The notes: generated from the sequence alone by a model not told the origin. A DNA stretch of 64,000 nt from Neorhizobium populisoli (GCF_019430945.1 NZ_JAHYCB010000002.1:186001-250000), one strand, 5' to 3'. Shown: positions 37,591 to 46,872, counted from the stretch's first letter. A program made the numbers and translations.

Positions 37591-37950
37591 ATGAAGAAGT
37601 TTCTGGCTTGTGCTCTCCTGGGCGCCGCCTTTGTTACGCCTGTGCAGGCACAGACGGTTCGCGAAGGTGGCTACAATGTCGAAGGCACCAACCTCGACGG
37701 CTCGCCCTACAAGGGCACCGCGACGATCAAGCTGACCAGCGAAACCACCTGCGCCATCCAGTGGAAGACCGGAAGCACCACATCGGACGGTATCTGCATG
37801 CTCTACGGTGATAGTTTTGCCGCCGGTTACGTCCTCGGCAGTTCCGTCGGCCTGATCGTCTACAAGGTCAACGACGATGGCTCGCTCGAAGGCGCCTGGA
37901 CAATCTCCGGCAAGAACGGCTCCGGCACCGAAAACCTGACCCCGCAATAA
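37591..37950 (+). CDS. Small exported hypothetical protein
   Basis: ATG 37591 follows GGGGGTA and starts a clear signal peptide, MKKFLACALLGAAFVTPVQA-Q. The mature part of about 97 residues is Gly/Ser/Thr-rich and predicted beta: GGYNVEGTNLDGSPYKGTATIKLTSETTCAIQW, then SDGICMLYGDSFAAGYVLGSSVGLIVYKVNDDGSLEGAWTI. Two cysteines may form a disulfide in the periplasm. The pattern of alternating short strands ending in LEGAWTI is known from a widespread family of small rhizobial secreted proteins of unknown function. Nothing in the neighbourhood assigns a role. Confidence 0.75.
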   Translation: MKKFLACALLGAAFVTPVQAQTVREGGYNVEGTNLDGSPYKGTATIKLTSETTCAIQWKTGSTTSDGICMLYGDSFAAGYVLGSSVGLIVYKVNDDGSLEGAWTISGKNGSGTENLTPQ

Positions 37951-37990
37951 TTCAGCCTTCCCGAATGCCCCTGGGGTGCTGTCGCATCAA

Positions 37991-38014
37991 ATGGCGCCGG
38001 GATGCCGGCGCCAT
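37991..38014. terminator. Perfect hairpin, possible weak terminator
   Basis: ATGGCGCCGG and CCGGCGCCAT form a 10-bp stem around GATG, 40 nt after the stop of the small exported protein. There is no clear T tract, so it may be a transcript-stabilising hairpin instead. Confidence 0.55.
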
Positions 38015-38080
38015 GTCATTTAAGATTGTCGATTGCCTCCGCCGGTTCTATGCATGTTCGCTAAACGAACAGGAGAACCG

Positions 38081-38500
38081 ATGCCTCTTACCGATGCCAC
38101 GCTCTGGCCGATGATTGCCCATGCGGCGCTCGTCTTCTTTCTCTATTGGCTCCTATCGCGCCGGCGCTTTGAGGCGGTGCGGGCCGGTAGCATCAAAGCC
38201 GGTGATTTTCGCGAAAACCGCCAGGAGCCGCCGGAAAGCCTGCTCGTCAACAATAATATCAAGAACCAGTTCGAACTGCCGGTCTTGTTCTATGCCGTCA
38301 GCCTGGCGCTCTATGCCTCGACTGCCGACAATTGGGGAACCGTCGCCCTCGGCTGGATCTTCGTCCTGTCGCGTTATGCGCATTCCTATATCCACCTCAC
38401 CAGCAACCGCCTGCGTTATCGCCGCCCGGCCTTCATGATCGGCTTCTTTTCGCTGTTCCTGATGTGGGTCTGGCTGGCCGTCTGGATCGCGATGAGCTGA
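38081..38500 (+). CDS. MAPEG-family membrane protein
   Basis: ATG 38081 has AGGAGAA upstream. The 139-residue protein has four hydrophobic segments and the MAPEG hallmark: NNNIKNQFELPVLFYAVSLALY (the N-x-x-E-x-x-x-x-Y-type core) followed by LSRYAHSYIHLTSNRLRYRR. MAPEG proteins include membrane-bound glutathione transferases and eicosanoid-metabolism enzymes; bacterial ones may use glutathione or have unknown roles. The residues at the loop RYAHSYIH fit glutathione-binding members, but I cannot infer a substrate. It has no clear operon partner. Confidence 0.8.
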   Translation: MPLTDATLWPMIAHAALVFFLYWLLSRRRFEAVRAGSIKAGDFRENRQEPPESLLVNNNIKNQFELPVLFYAVSLALYASTADNWGTVALGWIFVLSRYAHSYIHLTSNRLRYRRPAFMIGFFSLFLMWVWLAVWIAMS

Positions 38501-38639
38501 TCCGGACTCGCCCAATCCGATAATTTTCACGAACAAGTGTTGGCTATCCGGCCAAAATCACTCGCTTTTTCATCTGCAAGTGGTGTGCGGTCGTTATAGG
38601 CTCCATCATCTGTCGACTGTTGGCAAAGAGGAGAGAGCC

Positions 38640-39524
38640 ATGGACAACGAGACGCCGAAAATTACCCAGGCGATGATCAACGCCTATGACGAATATACGC
38701 ATTTGTCACTGGACCGCCGCAAGTTCATGGAAAGGCTGACCCAGCTTGCGGGTTCCGGCGCCGCTGCCGCTGCGATCGCGCCGATGCTGGCCGCCAGTGG
38801 CGCCAAGGCCGACATCATTCCGGCCACCGACGACCGCCTGACCACCCAGGACGTCACCTATCCGGGTGCCAACGGCGTCACCATGAAGGGTTATCTCGCC
38901 AGGTCGAAAAGCGCTTCCGGCGCGCTCGGCGGCGTTCTCGTCATCCACGAGAACCGCGGCCTTAACAATCATATCAAGGATGTCGCCCGTCGCATCGCGC
39001 TGGAAGGCTTCAATGCGCTGGCCGTCGACTTCCTGTCGCCGAACGGCGGCACGCCGGCTGATGAAGAGCAGGCCCGCCAGATGTTCACCAATCTCGACGC
39101 GGCCGGCGTTGCCGCCAATGGCGAAGCGAGCCGCGCCTATCTCGCCGGCATCCAGGGTGCCAACGGCAAGGTCGGCGCGATCGGCTTCTGCTGGGGCGGC
39201 GGCACGGTCAACAACATCGCCGTGAAGTCCCCGAACCTCAATGCCGGCGTCGCCTATTACGGCGCCCAGCCTAAGGCGGAAGACGTGCCGTCGATCAAGG
39301 CACCGCTGATGCTGCATTACGGCGGCCTCGACGAACGCATCAATGCCGGCATCCCGGCTTTCAAGGAAGCGCTGGAAAAGAACGGCAAGACTTTCGAGAT
39401 CTTCGTCTACGATGGCGCCAACCACGCCTTCAACAACGAAACCTCTGCGGCACGCTACGACAAGAAAGCCGCCGATCTCGCCTGGAGCCGGACCGTTGCG
39501 TTCTTCAAGAAGAACCTCGCGTAA
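38640..39524 (+). CDS. Exported dienelactone-hydrolase-family protein
   Basis: ATG 38640 is preceded by a GAGGAGAGAG site. The N terminus has LDRRKFMERLTQLAGSGAAAAAIAPMLAASGAKA, a likely Tat signal (RRKFM) after a 22-residue leader. The alpha/beta-hydrolase core shows LVIHENRGLNNHIKD, GFNALAVDFLSPNGG, IGFCWGGGTVNN with the nucleophilic cysteine, YGGLDERIN with the aspartate, and GANHAFNN with the histidine. Cys-Asp-His is the dienelactone hydrolase triad, which opens lactone rings in aromatic degradation. Exported DLH-like proteins are common in rhizobia and may act on other esters. A terminator follows. Confidence 0.85.
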   Translation: MDNETPKITQAMINAYDEYTHLSLDRRKFMERLTQLAGSGAAAAAIAPMLAASGAKADIIPATDDRLTTQDVTYPGANGVTMKGYLARSKSASGALGGVLVIHENRGLNNHIKDVARRIALEGFNALAVDFLSPNGGTPADEEQARQMFTNLDAAGVAANGEASRAYLAGIQGANGKVGAIGFCWGGGTVNNIAVKSPNLNAGVAYYGAQPKAEDVPSIKAPLMLHYGGLDERINAGIPAFKEALEKNGKTFEIFVYDGANHAFNNETSAARYDKKAADLAWSRTVAFFKKNLA

Positions 39525-39547
39525 CTTTCGACTAGACGCAGAAACAG

Positions 39548-39577
39548 AAAAGCCGGGTCTATGCCCGGCTTTTTTTC
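39548..39577 (+). terminator. Intrinsic terminator after the DLH-like gene
   Basis: AAAAGCCGGG and CCCGGCTTTT form a 10-bp stem around a 6-nt loop, continued by T residues. It also lies just past the end of the leftward pseudogene and may act in both directions. Confidence 0.9.
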
Positions 39578-39584
39578 GTTCCGA

Positions 39585-39950
39585 TTATCCCGGCAGCAGC
39601 CTGTGTTCGCTCATCTTGAACCACGCCTTGGCGATTTTGCCGTTTTCCACCTCGTAGATGCAGACGACATCCACTTCTCCCTTTCCTTCCGGAAAGTTGC
39701 GGGTGATCGTTTCATGATCCACCACGGCATTGCCCACGACAATGCGCGTCAGAAGCTTGCCGAAGAGATCGGGCTCCTTGAAGCGTTCGACATGGCGCGC
39801 GCGGATTTCTGCCGCATTCCCTGCCAGAAGCGTGGAGGGGAAAGCGTAATACTGGCAGTCATCAGCCCACTAAGGCATGAACGCGTCGATATCGCGCGCA
39901 TTGTAAGCCTCGAGCTGTTTCAGCACAGGCAGCTCGATCGGATCTTTCAC
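39585..39950 (-). pseudogene. SnoaL/NTF2-like protein with in-frame stop
   Basis: Read on the minus strand from GTG 39950, the frame gives VKDPIELPVLKQLEAYNARDIDAFMP, then a TAG at 39870-39872 (codon 27), then an uninterrupted WADDCQYYAFPSTLLAGNAAEIRARHVERF and on to VCIYEVENGKIAKAWFK and a TAA. Together these are a complete SnoaL-like/NTF2-family protein of about 121 residues (AYNARDIDAF + WWADDCQYY is the family hallmark). The stop falls where W or another residue is expected (TGG or similar). The rest shows no frameshift, so the inactivation is recent or it is a sequencing error. Confidence 0.8.
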
Positions 39951-39960
39951 AGACAAAGCC

Positions 39961-40917
39961 TCACCACCCCGGCATGACGGAACCCGCAGCGCGAGCACGC
40001 GGCATCCGCTGGAACTGCTTGACCTCGCCGCTGTCCAGATCGTCCGGGATTGCGGCCGGTGAAATGTTATCGAGGCACGCGGTGATGTGGTCGGTGATGG
40101 CGTTCATCAACGAGGGCGACAGGCCCGGCCGCTTCATCAGGCCGATCTGTACAGGCGGCAGGGGCGGGAAGCCGTCCGCGGCCGTCAGCACCTTCATGCC
40201 GGTGCGCAACGCCGATTCCGGCAGGACCGAGACGGCCATGCCGGCCAGCACGGCGGCCGCCACCACGGTCGAGGACCAGCTGGTAAACAGGACCTGATAT
40301 TCGCGCCCGTCTGCGTCCAGCGCCGAACAGGCAAGCTGCCGCCACAGGCAATCGCGGCGGCCGACGGCGAGCGGTACCGGTGCGTCGTCCTTCAGCGGAT
40401 GGTTGGCGGAGGCGACCCAGCAGAGCGGCTCGGTGCGCACCACGTCGGAAATCCGCTGGCGCGGGTTATGGGTGACGAGCGCGATATCGAGTTCGCCGCG
40501 CGCCATCTTTTCCGCCAGGCTCACCGATGGTTCGCAGACGATATAGAGCTCGACATTCGGATGCGTCTTGGCGAAGCGGCCGATGATTTCCGGCATGTAG
40601 CGGTCGGCATAGTCGTCCGGCGTACCGATGCGGATCGTGCCTTCCAGACGATTGTCGTCGAAGGCGGCGATCGCCTCGTTGTTCAGCCGGATGATACGGC
40701 GGGCATAGTTCAGAAGCTTCTCGCCCTCGGCGGTCAGCCGGTTGCCGCGGCCATCCTTGGCGAAGAGCTGCTTGCCGATGCGTTCCTCGAGCCGGCGCAT
40801 CTGCATCGAGACGGCGGACTGCGTCTTGAACACCCGGTCGGCAGCCTTGGTAAAGCTGCCGGCATCCACGATAGCAATAAAGGTATGCAATTGGTCGATG
40901 TCGAGCGGAGCAGACAT
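39961..40917 (-). CDS. LysR-family transcriptional regulator
   Basis: The 318-residue protein has the LysR winged helix-turn-helix at residues 6-65 (DQLHTFIAIVDAGSFTKAADRVFKTQSAVSMQMRRLEERIG) and a periplasmic-binding-like effector domain from about 93 (GTIRIGTPDDYADRYMPEIIGRFAKTHPNVEL...). It belongs to the group with GTPDDYA, seen in regulators of aromatic or small-acid metabolism. Effector is unknown. It is transcribed toward the SnoaL-like pseudogene, only 10 nt away, so the pair may have been one operon. The DUF1127 gene starts divergently about 200 nt upstream. Confidence 0.88.
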   Translation of the reverse strand: MSAPLDIDQLHTFIAIVDAGSFTKAADRVFKTQSAVSMQMRRLEERIGKQLFAKDGRGNRLTAEGEKLLNYARRIIRLNNEAIAAFDDNRLEGTIRIGTPDDYADRYMPEIIGRFAKTHPNVELYIVCEPSVSLAEKMARGELDIALVTHNPRQRISDVVRTEPLCWVASANHPLKDDAPVPLAVGRRDCLWRQLACSALDADGREYQVLFTSWSSTVVAAAVLAGMAVSVLPESALRTGMKVLTAADGFPPLPPVQIGLMKRPGLSPSLMNAITDHITACLDNISPAAIPDDLDSGEVKQFQRMPRARAAGSVMPGW

Positions 40918-41113
40918 GAGGGATCATCCATCAGAGGGTTTGATGATAATCATTAGAAACATTCGTTGGACTGATCAATAGGATTTCCGCATAACAGGAT
41001 CACAAATCAAGAACGTCGGGCGGCCTTCTCCCTGAGGCGCCCAGATTAGGCAACTCTTCCGCAGGACCTCGCGGAAGGGAAAGCCTTACCCGTGCCTGCG
41101 AAAGGATAGTCCC

Positions 41114-41413
41114 ATGAGCACGACCGAATGCGGAACTGAACTCGACCTCGTTCACGAAAGGCGCGGTCCCGAAGGCCGTCTGGCCATCGTGATGCAGCGA
41201 ACGAAATCCGTATGGCGTGCCTTTCGCAATCGTCTGGCGGCCAATAGCCTCTATGATCTCGACGACAGCCAGCTCAACGATATCGGCATCACACGGCATG
41301 ATGTGGTGATCGCGCTCGACCGTTCCGGCCTTCTCGACGATCCGTCACGGCTTCTTGCCGGCGCCGCCCGCCAGAATTCGCGCTCGCGCTTCATGGCGAT
41401 GGCTCGAGGCTAG
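41114..41413 (+). CDS. DUF1127 protein
   Basis: The 99-residue protein has a DUF1127 segment at residues 35-75: VWRAFRNRLAANSLYDLDDSQLNDIGITRHDVVIAL, with the arginine-rich start and the L-x-D-I-G-I-x-R tail. In rhizobia and agrobacteria such small proteins are reported to affect phosphate, RNA or stress responses, and this one is longer than the usual 45-70 residues. CCCATG with a weak GAAAGGA site precedes it. It is a single gene with a terminator downstream. Confidence 0.75.
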   Translation: MSTTECGTELDLVHERRGPEGRLAIVMQRTKSVWRAFRNRLAANSLYDLDDSQLNDIGITRHDVVIALDRSGLLDDPSRLLAGAARQNSRSRFMAMARG

Positions 41414-41461
41414 TTGTATACAGTTTTCCCCGCAGGGTGATAGCCAATAGCCCTGCTCCTT

Positions 41462-41493
41462 GCCCGGCCGGTAGACCCGCGCCGGGCTTTTTT
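41462..41493 (+). terminator. Intrinsic terminator
   Basis: GCCCGGC (41462-41468) pairs with GCCGGGC (41481-41487), followed by TTTTTTATT. It lies between the convergent DUF1127 and DUF937 genes. Confidence 0.85.
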
Positions 41494-41522
41494 ATTGCGA
41501 TCTTGCGGGATGCCTGAGAGAG

Positions 41523-42386
41523 CTACTTGCCTGAAGACGTTGGATTGCCGCCGTTGCGCATCGTCTCGAAGATCGCTTCCATATTTTTCTGGTAGGTCTT
41601 CTGCACGTCGAGACCGCTGTCGAACATGCTGTTGAGCATGTCGCGATAGGCATTCGGCTCGATGGACGGGGCTGTCTTTTCGGCAGGCTTTTCCGGCTCG
41701 GTCGGCTTTCCGGCAAAGTTGCCGGCCATCATGTCTTGAAACGTTTTGGCAAACGGGTTGAAGGAGAAGGGATCGGCGGTTGAAGCCGGCTGCGGCTGTT
41801 CCGGCTTTTCGAGACCCCACATGGAGCGCATCGCCTGAGTGAATGGATTGTCGAACGGATTTGTGGCCGGCTGCGGCTTGGCCTTCAGGCCCATGGCTTC
41901 CAGCCATTGCTGGGACATCTGGCCCATCGGCGAGGAAGCGAAGGCGTCGTTGGCGGAAGACATCTGGCCGGTCATCTGCTTGAAAAGGCCGCCCATCACC
42001 GCATCGGCCATGACAGGCATCATCTTCTTGAAGACTTCCTGACCGATGCCGGTAAACTGTTCCGCCTGCTGGGCGATGGCGCGCGACACGTCCTTGGAGC
42101 CGAACAGCTTTTCCAGAACCGCATTGCCGTCCTGCACGCCCTGTGGCGTAAAGGCTTTGCTCATGTCCTCGAAATATTTGGCATAGGAGCCGGAGAACAT
42201 GCTGCCCATCAGCTGGGTGAGATCGTAGGGATTGGCGCTCGAGCGTTTGAAGCCGGAGGAGAAGGCGGGCATCAGCGCCGCCATAGCCTGCGTCGCCTGT
42301 TCCTGGGCCAGATTGAACTGCTTGGCGATCGCCTCCATGCCTGCGCCGTTCTGAGCTCTGAGCATCATGTCGAACAGTGGCAGCAT
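41523..42386 (-). CDS. DUF937-like protein
   Basis: The 287-residue protein begins LPLFDMMLRAQNGAGMEAIAKQFNLAQEQATQAMAALMPAFSSGFKR, matching DUF937 (helical, found in small cytoplasmic proteins). The middle (SKDVSRAIAQQAEQFTGIGQEVFKKMMPVMADAVMGGLFKQM) repeats a similar helical pattern, and the C-terminal 110 residues are Pro/Asn-rich with Phe-x-x-Met patches (NPFDNPFTQAMRSMWG, NPFAKTFQDMMAGNF), resembling phasin-like or granule-associated sequences. No function is established. The C-terminal periodic NPF/FxxM blocks are unusual and may be short linear binding motifs. Confidence 0.65.
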   Translation of the reverse strand: MLPLFDMMLRAQNGAGMEAIAKQFNLAQEQATQAMAALMPAFSSGFKRSSANPYDLTQLMGSMFSGSYAKYFEDMSKAFTPQGVQDGNAVLEKLFGSKDVSRAIAQQAEQFTGIGQEVFKKMMPVMADAVMGGLFKQMTGQMSSANDAFASSPMGQMSQQWLEAMGLKAKPQPATNPFDNPFTQAMRSMWGLEKPEQPQPASTADPFSFNPFAKTFQDMMAGNFAGKPTEPEKPAEKTAPSIEPNAYRDMLNSMFDSGLDVQKTYQKNMEAIFETMRNGGNPTSSGK

Positions 42387-42527
42387 GGAGAATCCTTTCC
42401 GGCCCGGTTGTGACGGCTACTATAACCGGAAAGCGCTGGACGGAAACAGCTTTTTGGAACTGGGCGTCACGGCGGCAGTTATCGGGAAGGCGGCGAGCTT
42501 TCTTCGTCCCGAACCGGCAGGAGCACG

Positions 42528-43076
42528 ATGTCGATGATCAGGAAATTCCCGGCGCTCTTTGCCGCGCTCATCCTTGCCGGCTGCACCACATCCATGGCCT
42601 CGTCTGGAAGCGGCGGCGCGCCGCAGCCGCTGAAACGGATCGATGCCGCACGCTTCTATTCCGGCACATGGCTGGAAGTCGCCCGTCGTCCGATGCTGAT
42701 CACCAATGGCTGCGTTGCCGGCACGACAAGTTATGGCGGCGCGAAAGGAACCTCGGTGGCCGTCAAGGATGCTTGCCGCGACGGCAATCCGGGTGGCCGC
42801 GAAAAATCGATCACCGGCGACGGCACCATCATAGACATGAAGACCAATGCCAAGCTGCGGGTTCGTTACAATGCTTTCGCCACCCGCGAATACTGGATCA
42901 TCGATCGTGCCGCCGATTACAGCTGGTTCATCGAGGCGAGCCCGGATTTCCGGGATCTCTATATCTTCACGCGCAAAGTGCCGTCGAAACGGCTGCTCGA
43001 TAAGCTCGTGGCCCGTGCCGCAGCCCTCGGCTACGACACCAGCAAGCTGGAATTCCCCGAGCAGCCGCCACGTTGA
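42528..43076 (+). CDS. Lipocalin-family lipoprotein
   Basis: A lipoprotein signal peptide ends in a lipobox LAGC (MSMIRKFPALFAALILAGCTTS), so the protein should be lipid-anchored at cysteine 19. The mature part matches bacterial lipocalins: DAARFYSGTWLEVARRPM (GxW motif), then beta strands with GTIIDMKTNAKLRVRYNAFATREYWIIDRAADYSWFIEASPDFRDLYIFTR. The YWIIDRA-x-Y-S-W pattern matches Blc-like proteins, which bind fatty acids or lysophospholipids at the outer membrane. It is 182 residues long with a CAGGAGCAC site. It sits alone, convergent with gshA. Confidence 0.8.
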   Translation: MSMIRKFPALFAALILAGCTTSMASSGSGGAPQPLKRIDAARFYSGTWLEVARRPMLITNGCVAGTTSYGGAKGTSVAVKDACRDGNPGGREKSITGDGTIIDMKTNAKLRVRYNAFATREYWIIDRAADYSWFIEASPDFRDLYIFTRKVPSKRLLDKLVARAAALGYDTSKLEFPEQPPR

Positions 43077-43091
43077 GCAGCGTCGGGTTGA

Positions 43092-44465
43092 TCAATACTG
43101 GTAATCCTCGAAAACCGGCTCGACGGAGCCGTTCCAGCGACCGTTGAACAGCGCCAGCATGTCTTCCGCCATCGTCGCCTTCTTGGCCAGAACCTCTTCC
43201 AGCGGCTGAAGGAAGATGCTCTCATCCTGGCCTTCGCCGTTCAGGCGGTTGCGGGACCTGAGGCCGGCCTTGGAAATTCCCACGATTTCGCGGGAAACGT
43301 CGAGAACCGAACGGCCCTTGATATCGGCCTGAAGTCCCTTGGCCGGCACGGCATTGCGCATCGCCACCACGTCTTCGAAGGTCCAGTCGGCGGTCAGTGC
43401 CTCGGCATCGGCAAGCGCGGTATCGTCGTAAAGCAGGCCGACCCAGAAGGCCGGCAGCGCACAGATGCGGCGCCACGGGCCGCCATCGGCGCCGCGCATT
43501 TCCAGGAATTTCTTCAGGCGGACATCCGGGAAAAGCGTGGAAAGGTGGTTGATCCAGTCGCCCATCGTGGGCTCCCACTCGGCAATGACGCCCTTCAGCG
43601 CGCCATTCATGAACTGGCGGAAGGTGATGGTCGTACAGTCGCGGTACTTGCCGTCACGGACGATGAAATACATCGGCACGTCGAGCGCCCATTCCGCATA
43701 GTCCTTGAATCCGAAATCCGGCTTGAAGACAAAGGGCAGAACACCACCGCGCTGGTTGTCGGTATCGCGCCAGATATCGCCGCGCCAGGACAGAAGCCCG
43801 TTCGGCTTGCCTTCGGTGAAAGGCGAGGAAGCGAAGAGGGCGGTTGCGATATACTGCAGCTTCATCGAAACGCGCATCTTGCGCGCCATGTCCTCTTCCG
43901 AGGAGAAGTCCAGGTTCACCTGGATCGTGCAGGTGCGATACATCATGTCGAGGCCCTGGGAACCGACCTTCGGCATGTAATCGGTCATGATCGCATAGCG
44001 GGATTTCGGCATGCGCGGCGTTTCGGTGAACGACCATTTCGGGCTGCCACCGATGCCGAGGAAGCGAATGCCCATCGGCTCTGCGATCTCTCTCAGCACA
44101 GCCAGATGGCGGTTCGATTCCTTGCAGGTCTCGTGGATCGTTTCCAGCGGTGCGCCGGACAGCTCGAACTGGCCGCCGGGCTCGATCGATATCGCGCCCA
44201 TGCCGTGCTGTTCGCCAAGTCCGATAATGTTTTCACCGTCCAGGATCGGCTCCCAGCCGAGCTTTTCCTGCATGCCCTTCAGGAGCGCGGAAATGCTGGC
44301 ATCGCCGAAATACGGAACCGGGCTGTTATCTGCCCGGAAAAAGGCGAATTTCTCGTGCTCCGTGCCAATACGGAACTTTTCGGGTGGCCGCGGGCCTTGT
44401 TCCAGATAAGCTGTAAGCTCGGACACCGAGGAAATCGGTGTCTGGTCGGTGGTATCACGAGCCAT
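43092..44465 (-). CDS. gshA: Glutamate-cysteine ligase, plant-type
   Basis: The enzyme joins glutamate and cysteine with ATP, the first step of glutathione synthesis. The 457-residue protein matches the alphaproteobacterial/plant family: FRIGTEHEKFAFF, GMGAISIEPGGQFELSGAPLETIHETC, RFLGIGGSPKWSFTETPRMPKSRYAIM, and TCTIQVNLDFSSEEDMARKMRVSM. The conserved EPGGQ and the Arg-rich MPKSRY loops belong to substrate binding. It shares strand with rsmE upstream (gap about 150 nt). A pit-rsmE-gshA order is common in Rhizobiaceae. Confidence 0.95.
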   Translation of the reverse strand: MARDTTDQTPISSVSELTAYLEQGPRPPEKFRIGTEHEKFAFFRADNSPVPYFGDASISALLKGMQEKLGWEPILDGENIIGLGEQHGMGAISIEPGGQFELSGAPLETIHETCKESNRHLAVLREIAEPMGIRFLGIGGSPKWSFTETPRMPKSRYAIMTDYMPKVGSQGLDMMYRTCTIQVNLDFSSEEDMARKMRVSMKLQYIATALFASSPFTEGKPNGLLSWRGDIWRDTDNQRGGVLPFVFKPDFGFKDYAEWALDVPMYFIVRDGKYRDCTTITFRQFMNGALKGVIAEWEPTMGDWINHLSTLFPDVRLKKFLEMRGADGGPWRRICALPAFWVGLLYDDTALADAEALTADWTFEDVVAMRNAVPAKGLQADIKGRSVLDVSREIVGISKAGLRSRNRLNGEGQDESIFLQPLEEVLAKKATMAEDMLALFNGRWNGSVEPVFEDYQY

Positions 44466-44616
44466 AGAAATTACCCTGTTGGAATGCCGGATCTGGACGC
44501 CAATTCGTTAAGAATTGCCCGGCTGCTTGAACCGATTTCATGTGCGGTGCAAGTGAATTTCTTTCAACGCACGATCAGAAAATCGGAGCGGGTGTGGCCA
44601 AACTGGCACGGCGACT

Positions 44617-45354
44617 TCAGCGCCAATCCCCGATCGCCGCCTGGATCACCGCAAGAGCCGCGACAGCTGCCGTATCCGCCCTCAATATCCTCGGTCCCAA
44701 GGGGATCGCCGTAACGAAGGGCAGGGACCGCAACCTTTGCCGCTCCTCGTCGGAAAATCCGCCTTCCGGTCCGACCAGCAGCGCAAGCTTGGTCTCCTTG
44801 ATACCGGCAAGGACCGGCAGCGGGTTCTGCCCCTCATCGCCTTCATCACAAAAGATGATCCGCCGATCGGCCGGCCAATGATCGAGCAGGTCGCCGAGCT
44901 TCTTCGGTTGAGAAACCTCCGGAACGGCAAGAATGCCGCATTGCTCGGCGGCTTCGATGACGTTCGCCTGCAGCCGGTCCATGCTGGTGATCTTGCCCTG
45001 CACATGCTGGGTCATCACCGGCTGCAGCAGGCCTGCCCCCATTTCGACGGCCTTCTGGACCAGATAATCCAGCCGGCCGACTTTCAATGGCGCGAAAAGG
45101 TAATGCAGATCGGAAGGCAGGGGCTGCGGTCGCGTTTGCTCCACGGCTTCAAGCACGATCTTCTTGCGGCTGGGAAAAACGACGCGCGTCTTCCATTCGC
45201 CATCGCGGCCGTTGAAGACCAGCACCTCGGCGCCATCCTCCAGCCGAAGCACGTTGGCGAGATAGTTGAACTGTTCCGATGAAACCTCGTGCCTTGCAGC
45301 GGCACCGAGCGACATCTCGACAAACAGTCTCTGCATCCGGAAATTGGCGCGCAT
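44617..45354 (-). CDS. rsmE: 16S rRNA (uracil-1498-N3)-methyltransferase
   Basis: The 245-residue protein has an N-terminal PUA-like part ([26 protein letters not shown]) and a C-terminal SPOUT knot: [17 protein letters not shown] and [20 protein letters not shown], the two loops that bind S-adenosylmethionine in this family. RsmE methylates U1498 in 16S rRNA. ATG 45354 with AAGG and GAG spacing upstream is the best start. It is 12 nt downstream of the pit gene on the same strand, so both are likely cotranscribed with gshA behind. Confidence 0.95.
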   Translation of the reverse strand: MRANFRMQRLFVEMSLGAAARHEVSSEQFNYLANVLRLEDGAEVLVFNGRDGEWKTRVVFPSRKKIVLEAVEQTRPQPLPSDLHYLFAPLKVGRLDYLVQKAVEMGAGLLQPVMTQHVQGKITSMDRLQANVIEAAEQCGILAVPEVSQPKKLGDLLDHWPADRRIIFCDEGDEGQNPLPVLAGIKETKLALLVGPEGGFSDEERQRLRSLPFVTAIPLGPRILRADTAAVAALAVIQAAIGDWR

Positions 45355-45366
45355 TGTATCTCTGCC

Positions 45367-46872
45367 TTAAACGAACAGGGCGAACATAATCGTAGCGATC
45401 AACGCCGCAAGAGCCGCTGCCGCCGGAAGAGTGATCATCCACGCCGCAATGATGCTGAGGAAATGCGAGCGCCGCACGAGATATCGCCGTTTCAATTCGT
45501 CGTCGTTGCGCTCGAATAGCTCGGCCGTATCCGGTTCTTTGCCGGCCCGCACCCGCATATATTCGTAGCGGCGCTTGGAATGGCGGGTGTACCACTCGCG
45601 AAAAAAGCCGACGCCGAACACCGCGCCGACCGCGACATGCGTCGAGGAAACCGGCAGGCCGCCCCAGGAGGCGACGATGACGGTGAGCGCGGTCGACAGC
45701 GATACGCAATAGGCGCGCATCGGATTGAGCTTGGTGATTTCCGCGCCGACGAGCTTCACGAGCTTCGGCCCGTAAAGCAGCAGGCCGAGCGAAATGCCGA
45801 GGCCGCCGATGATCAGTTCCCAGAGCGGCACATGCACGCTGCCGGTCATGCCGCGTTGTGCGGCCGAAACGATCGCCGCGAGCGGGCCGATCGCGTTCGA
45901 TACGTCGTTGGCACCGTGCGCGAAGGACATCAGCGCGGCGGAAAACACCAGCGGAATGCGGAAGAGCTTGCGGAGCGACTGGTTGCGATTTTCCAGGCCT
46001 TCGGCCTGTTTGGCAATGACGGGGATGAGCAGCCGCCATGCGACGAAGCCGGTGGCCAGAGTGATGAGCGTGGCGACCGGTGCCGAGATATCCACCAGTT
46101 GGCCCAGCCCGACCAGCGCCAGAAAACCGGCAAAAGCGCCCGTCATCAGGCCGATCAGCACCGGCACCCATTTCTTCGCGGAGGCGATCTTGTCCTCGCG
46201 ATAGATGATGGTTTCCTTGATGACGAAAAGGAAAGCCGCGGCAATCACGGCGCCCAGAACAGGCGAGATCACCCAGCTGACCGTAATGCCGGCGATCGTC
46301 GTCCAGTTGACGGCCGAAAGCCCGGCCGCCGCGATGCCTGCCCCCATCACCCCGCCGACGATCGAATGGGTGGTGGAAATCGGCGCTCCGAGCCATGTCG
46401 CGACATTGATCAGCACGGCGGCAGCCAGCAGAGCTGCCATCATCGCCCAGATCACCATGTCCGGGCTGCTAATCACGCCATCCTGCATGATGCCGTTGGC
46501 GATCGTGTTTGCGACACCTCGTCCGGCAATCACCGCGCCGGCGATCTCGAACACCGCCGCAAGCCCGAGGCCGAAGGTCATCGTCATGGCACGCGCGCCA
46601 ACGGCGGCCCCGATATTGTTGGTGACGTCATTGGCGCCGATGTTCATCGCCATGTAGGCAGCAAGGCCCGAAGCCGCGATGACCACGACAGCGCCCGGCC
46701 GTCCCGTCACATAGGACGCCGCGAAGATCGCCACGAGGATGATGAAAAGCAGGGCGGCGCCAGGCGCCGCAAGCCCGCGGGCTGCCTGCCGGCCAGCTTC
46801 CTCCACCGAGGAAAACTTCTCCAAATCCTTGTCGAGCGTCGGCTTCGCCAGGCGCGGCCGTCTCTGGCCCAT
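45367..46872 (-). CDS. pit: PiT-family inorganic phosphate transporter
   Basis: The 501-residue inner-membrane protein has about eleven hydrophobic segments and the duplicated PiT signature: GANDVTNNIGAAVGARAMT early and FAHGANDVSNAIGPLAAIV later, the phosphate-site GANDxxN repeats. It imports phosphate with a cation at low affinity. The first 40 residues are hydrophilic and precede helix 1. It heads a unit with rsmE (12-nt gap). No Pho box was sought reliably. The family also includes sulfate permease-like members, but the GAND motifs favour phosphate. Confidence 0.93.
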   Translation of the reverse strand: MGQRRPRLAKPTLDKDLEKFSSVEEAGRQAARGLAAPGAALLFIILVAIFAASYVTGRPGAVVVIAASGLAAYMAMNIGANDVTNNIGAAVGARAMTMTFGLGLAAVFEIAGAVIAGRGVANTIANGIMQDGVISSPDMVIWAMMAALLAAAVLINVATWLGAPISTTHSIVGGVMGAGIAAAGLSAVNWTTIAGITVSWVISPVLGAVIAAAFLFVIKETIIYREDKIASAKKWVPVLIGLMTGAFAGFLALVGLGQLVDISAPVATLITLATGFVAWRLLIPVIAKQAEGLENRNQSLRKLFRIPLVFSAALMSFAHGANDVSNAIGPLAAIVSAAQRGMTGSVHVPLWELIIGGLGISLGLLLYGPKLVKLVGAEITKLNPMRAYCVSLSTALTVIVASWGGLPVSSTHVAVGAVFGVGFFREWYTRHSKRRYEYMRVRAGKEPDTAELFERNDDELKRRYLVRRSHFLSIIAAWMITLPAAAALAALIATIMFALFV

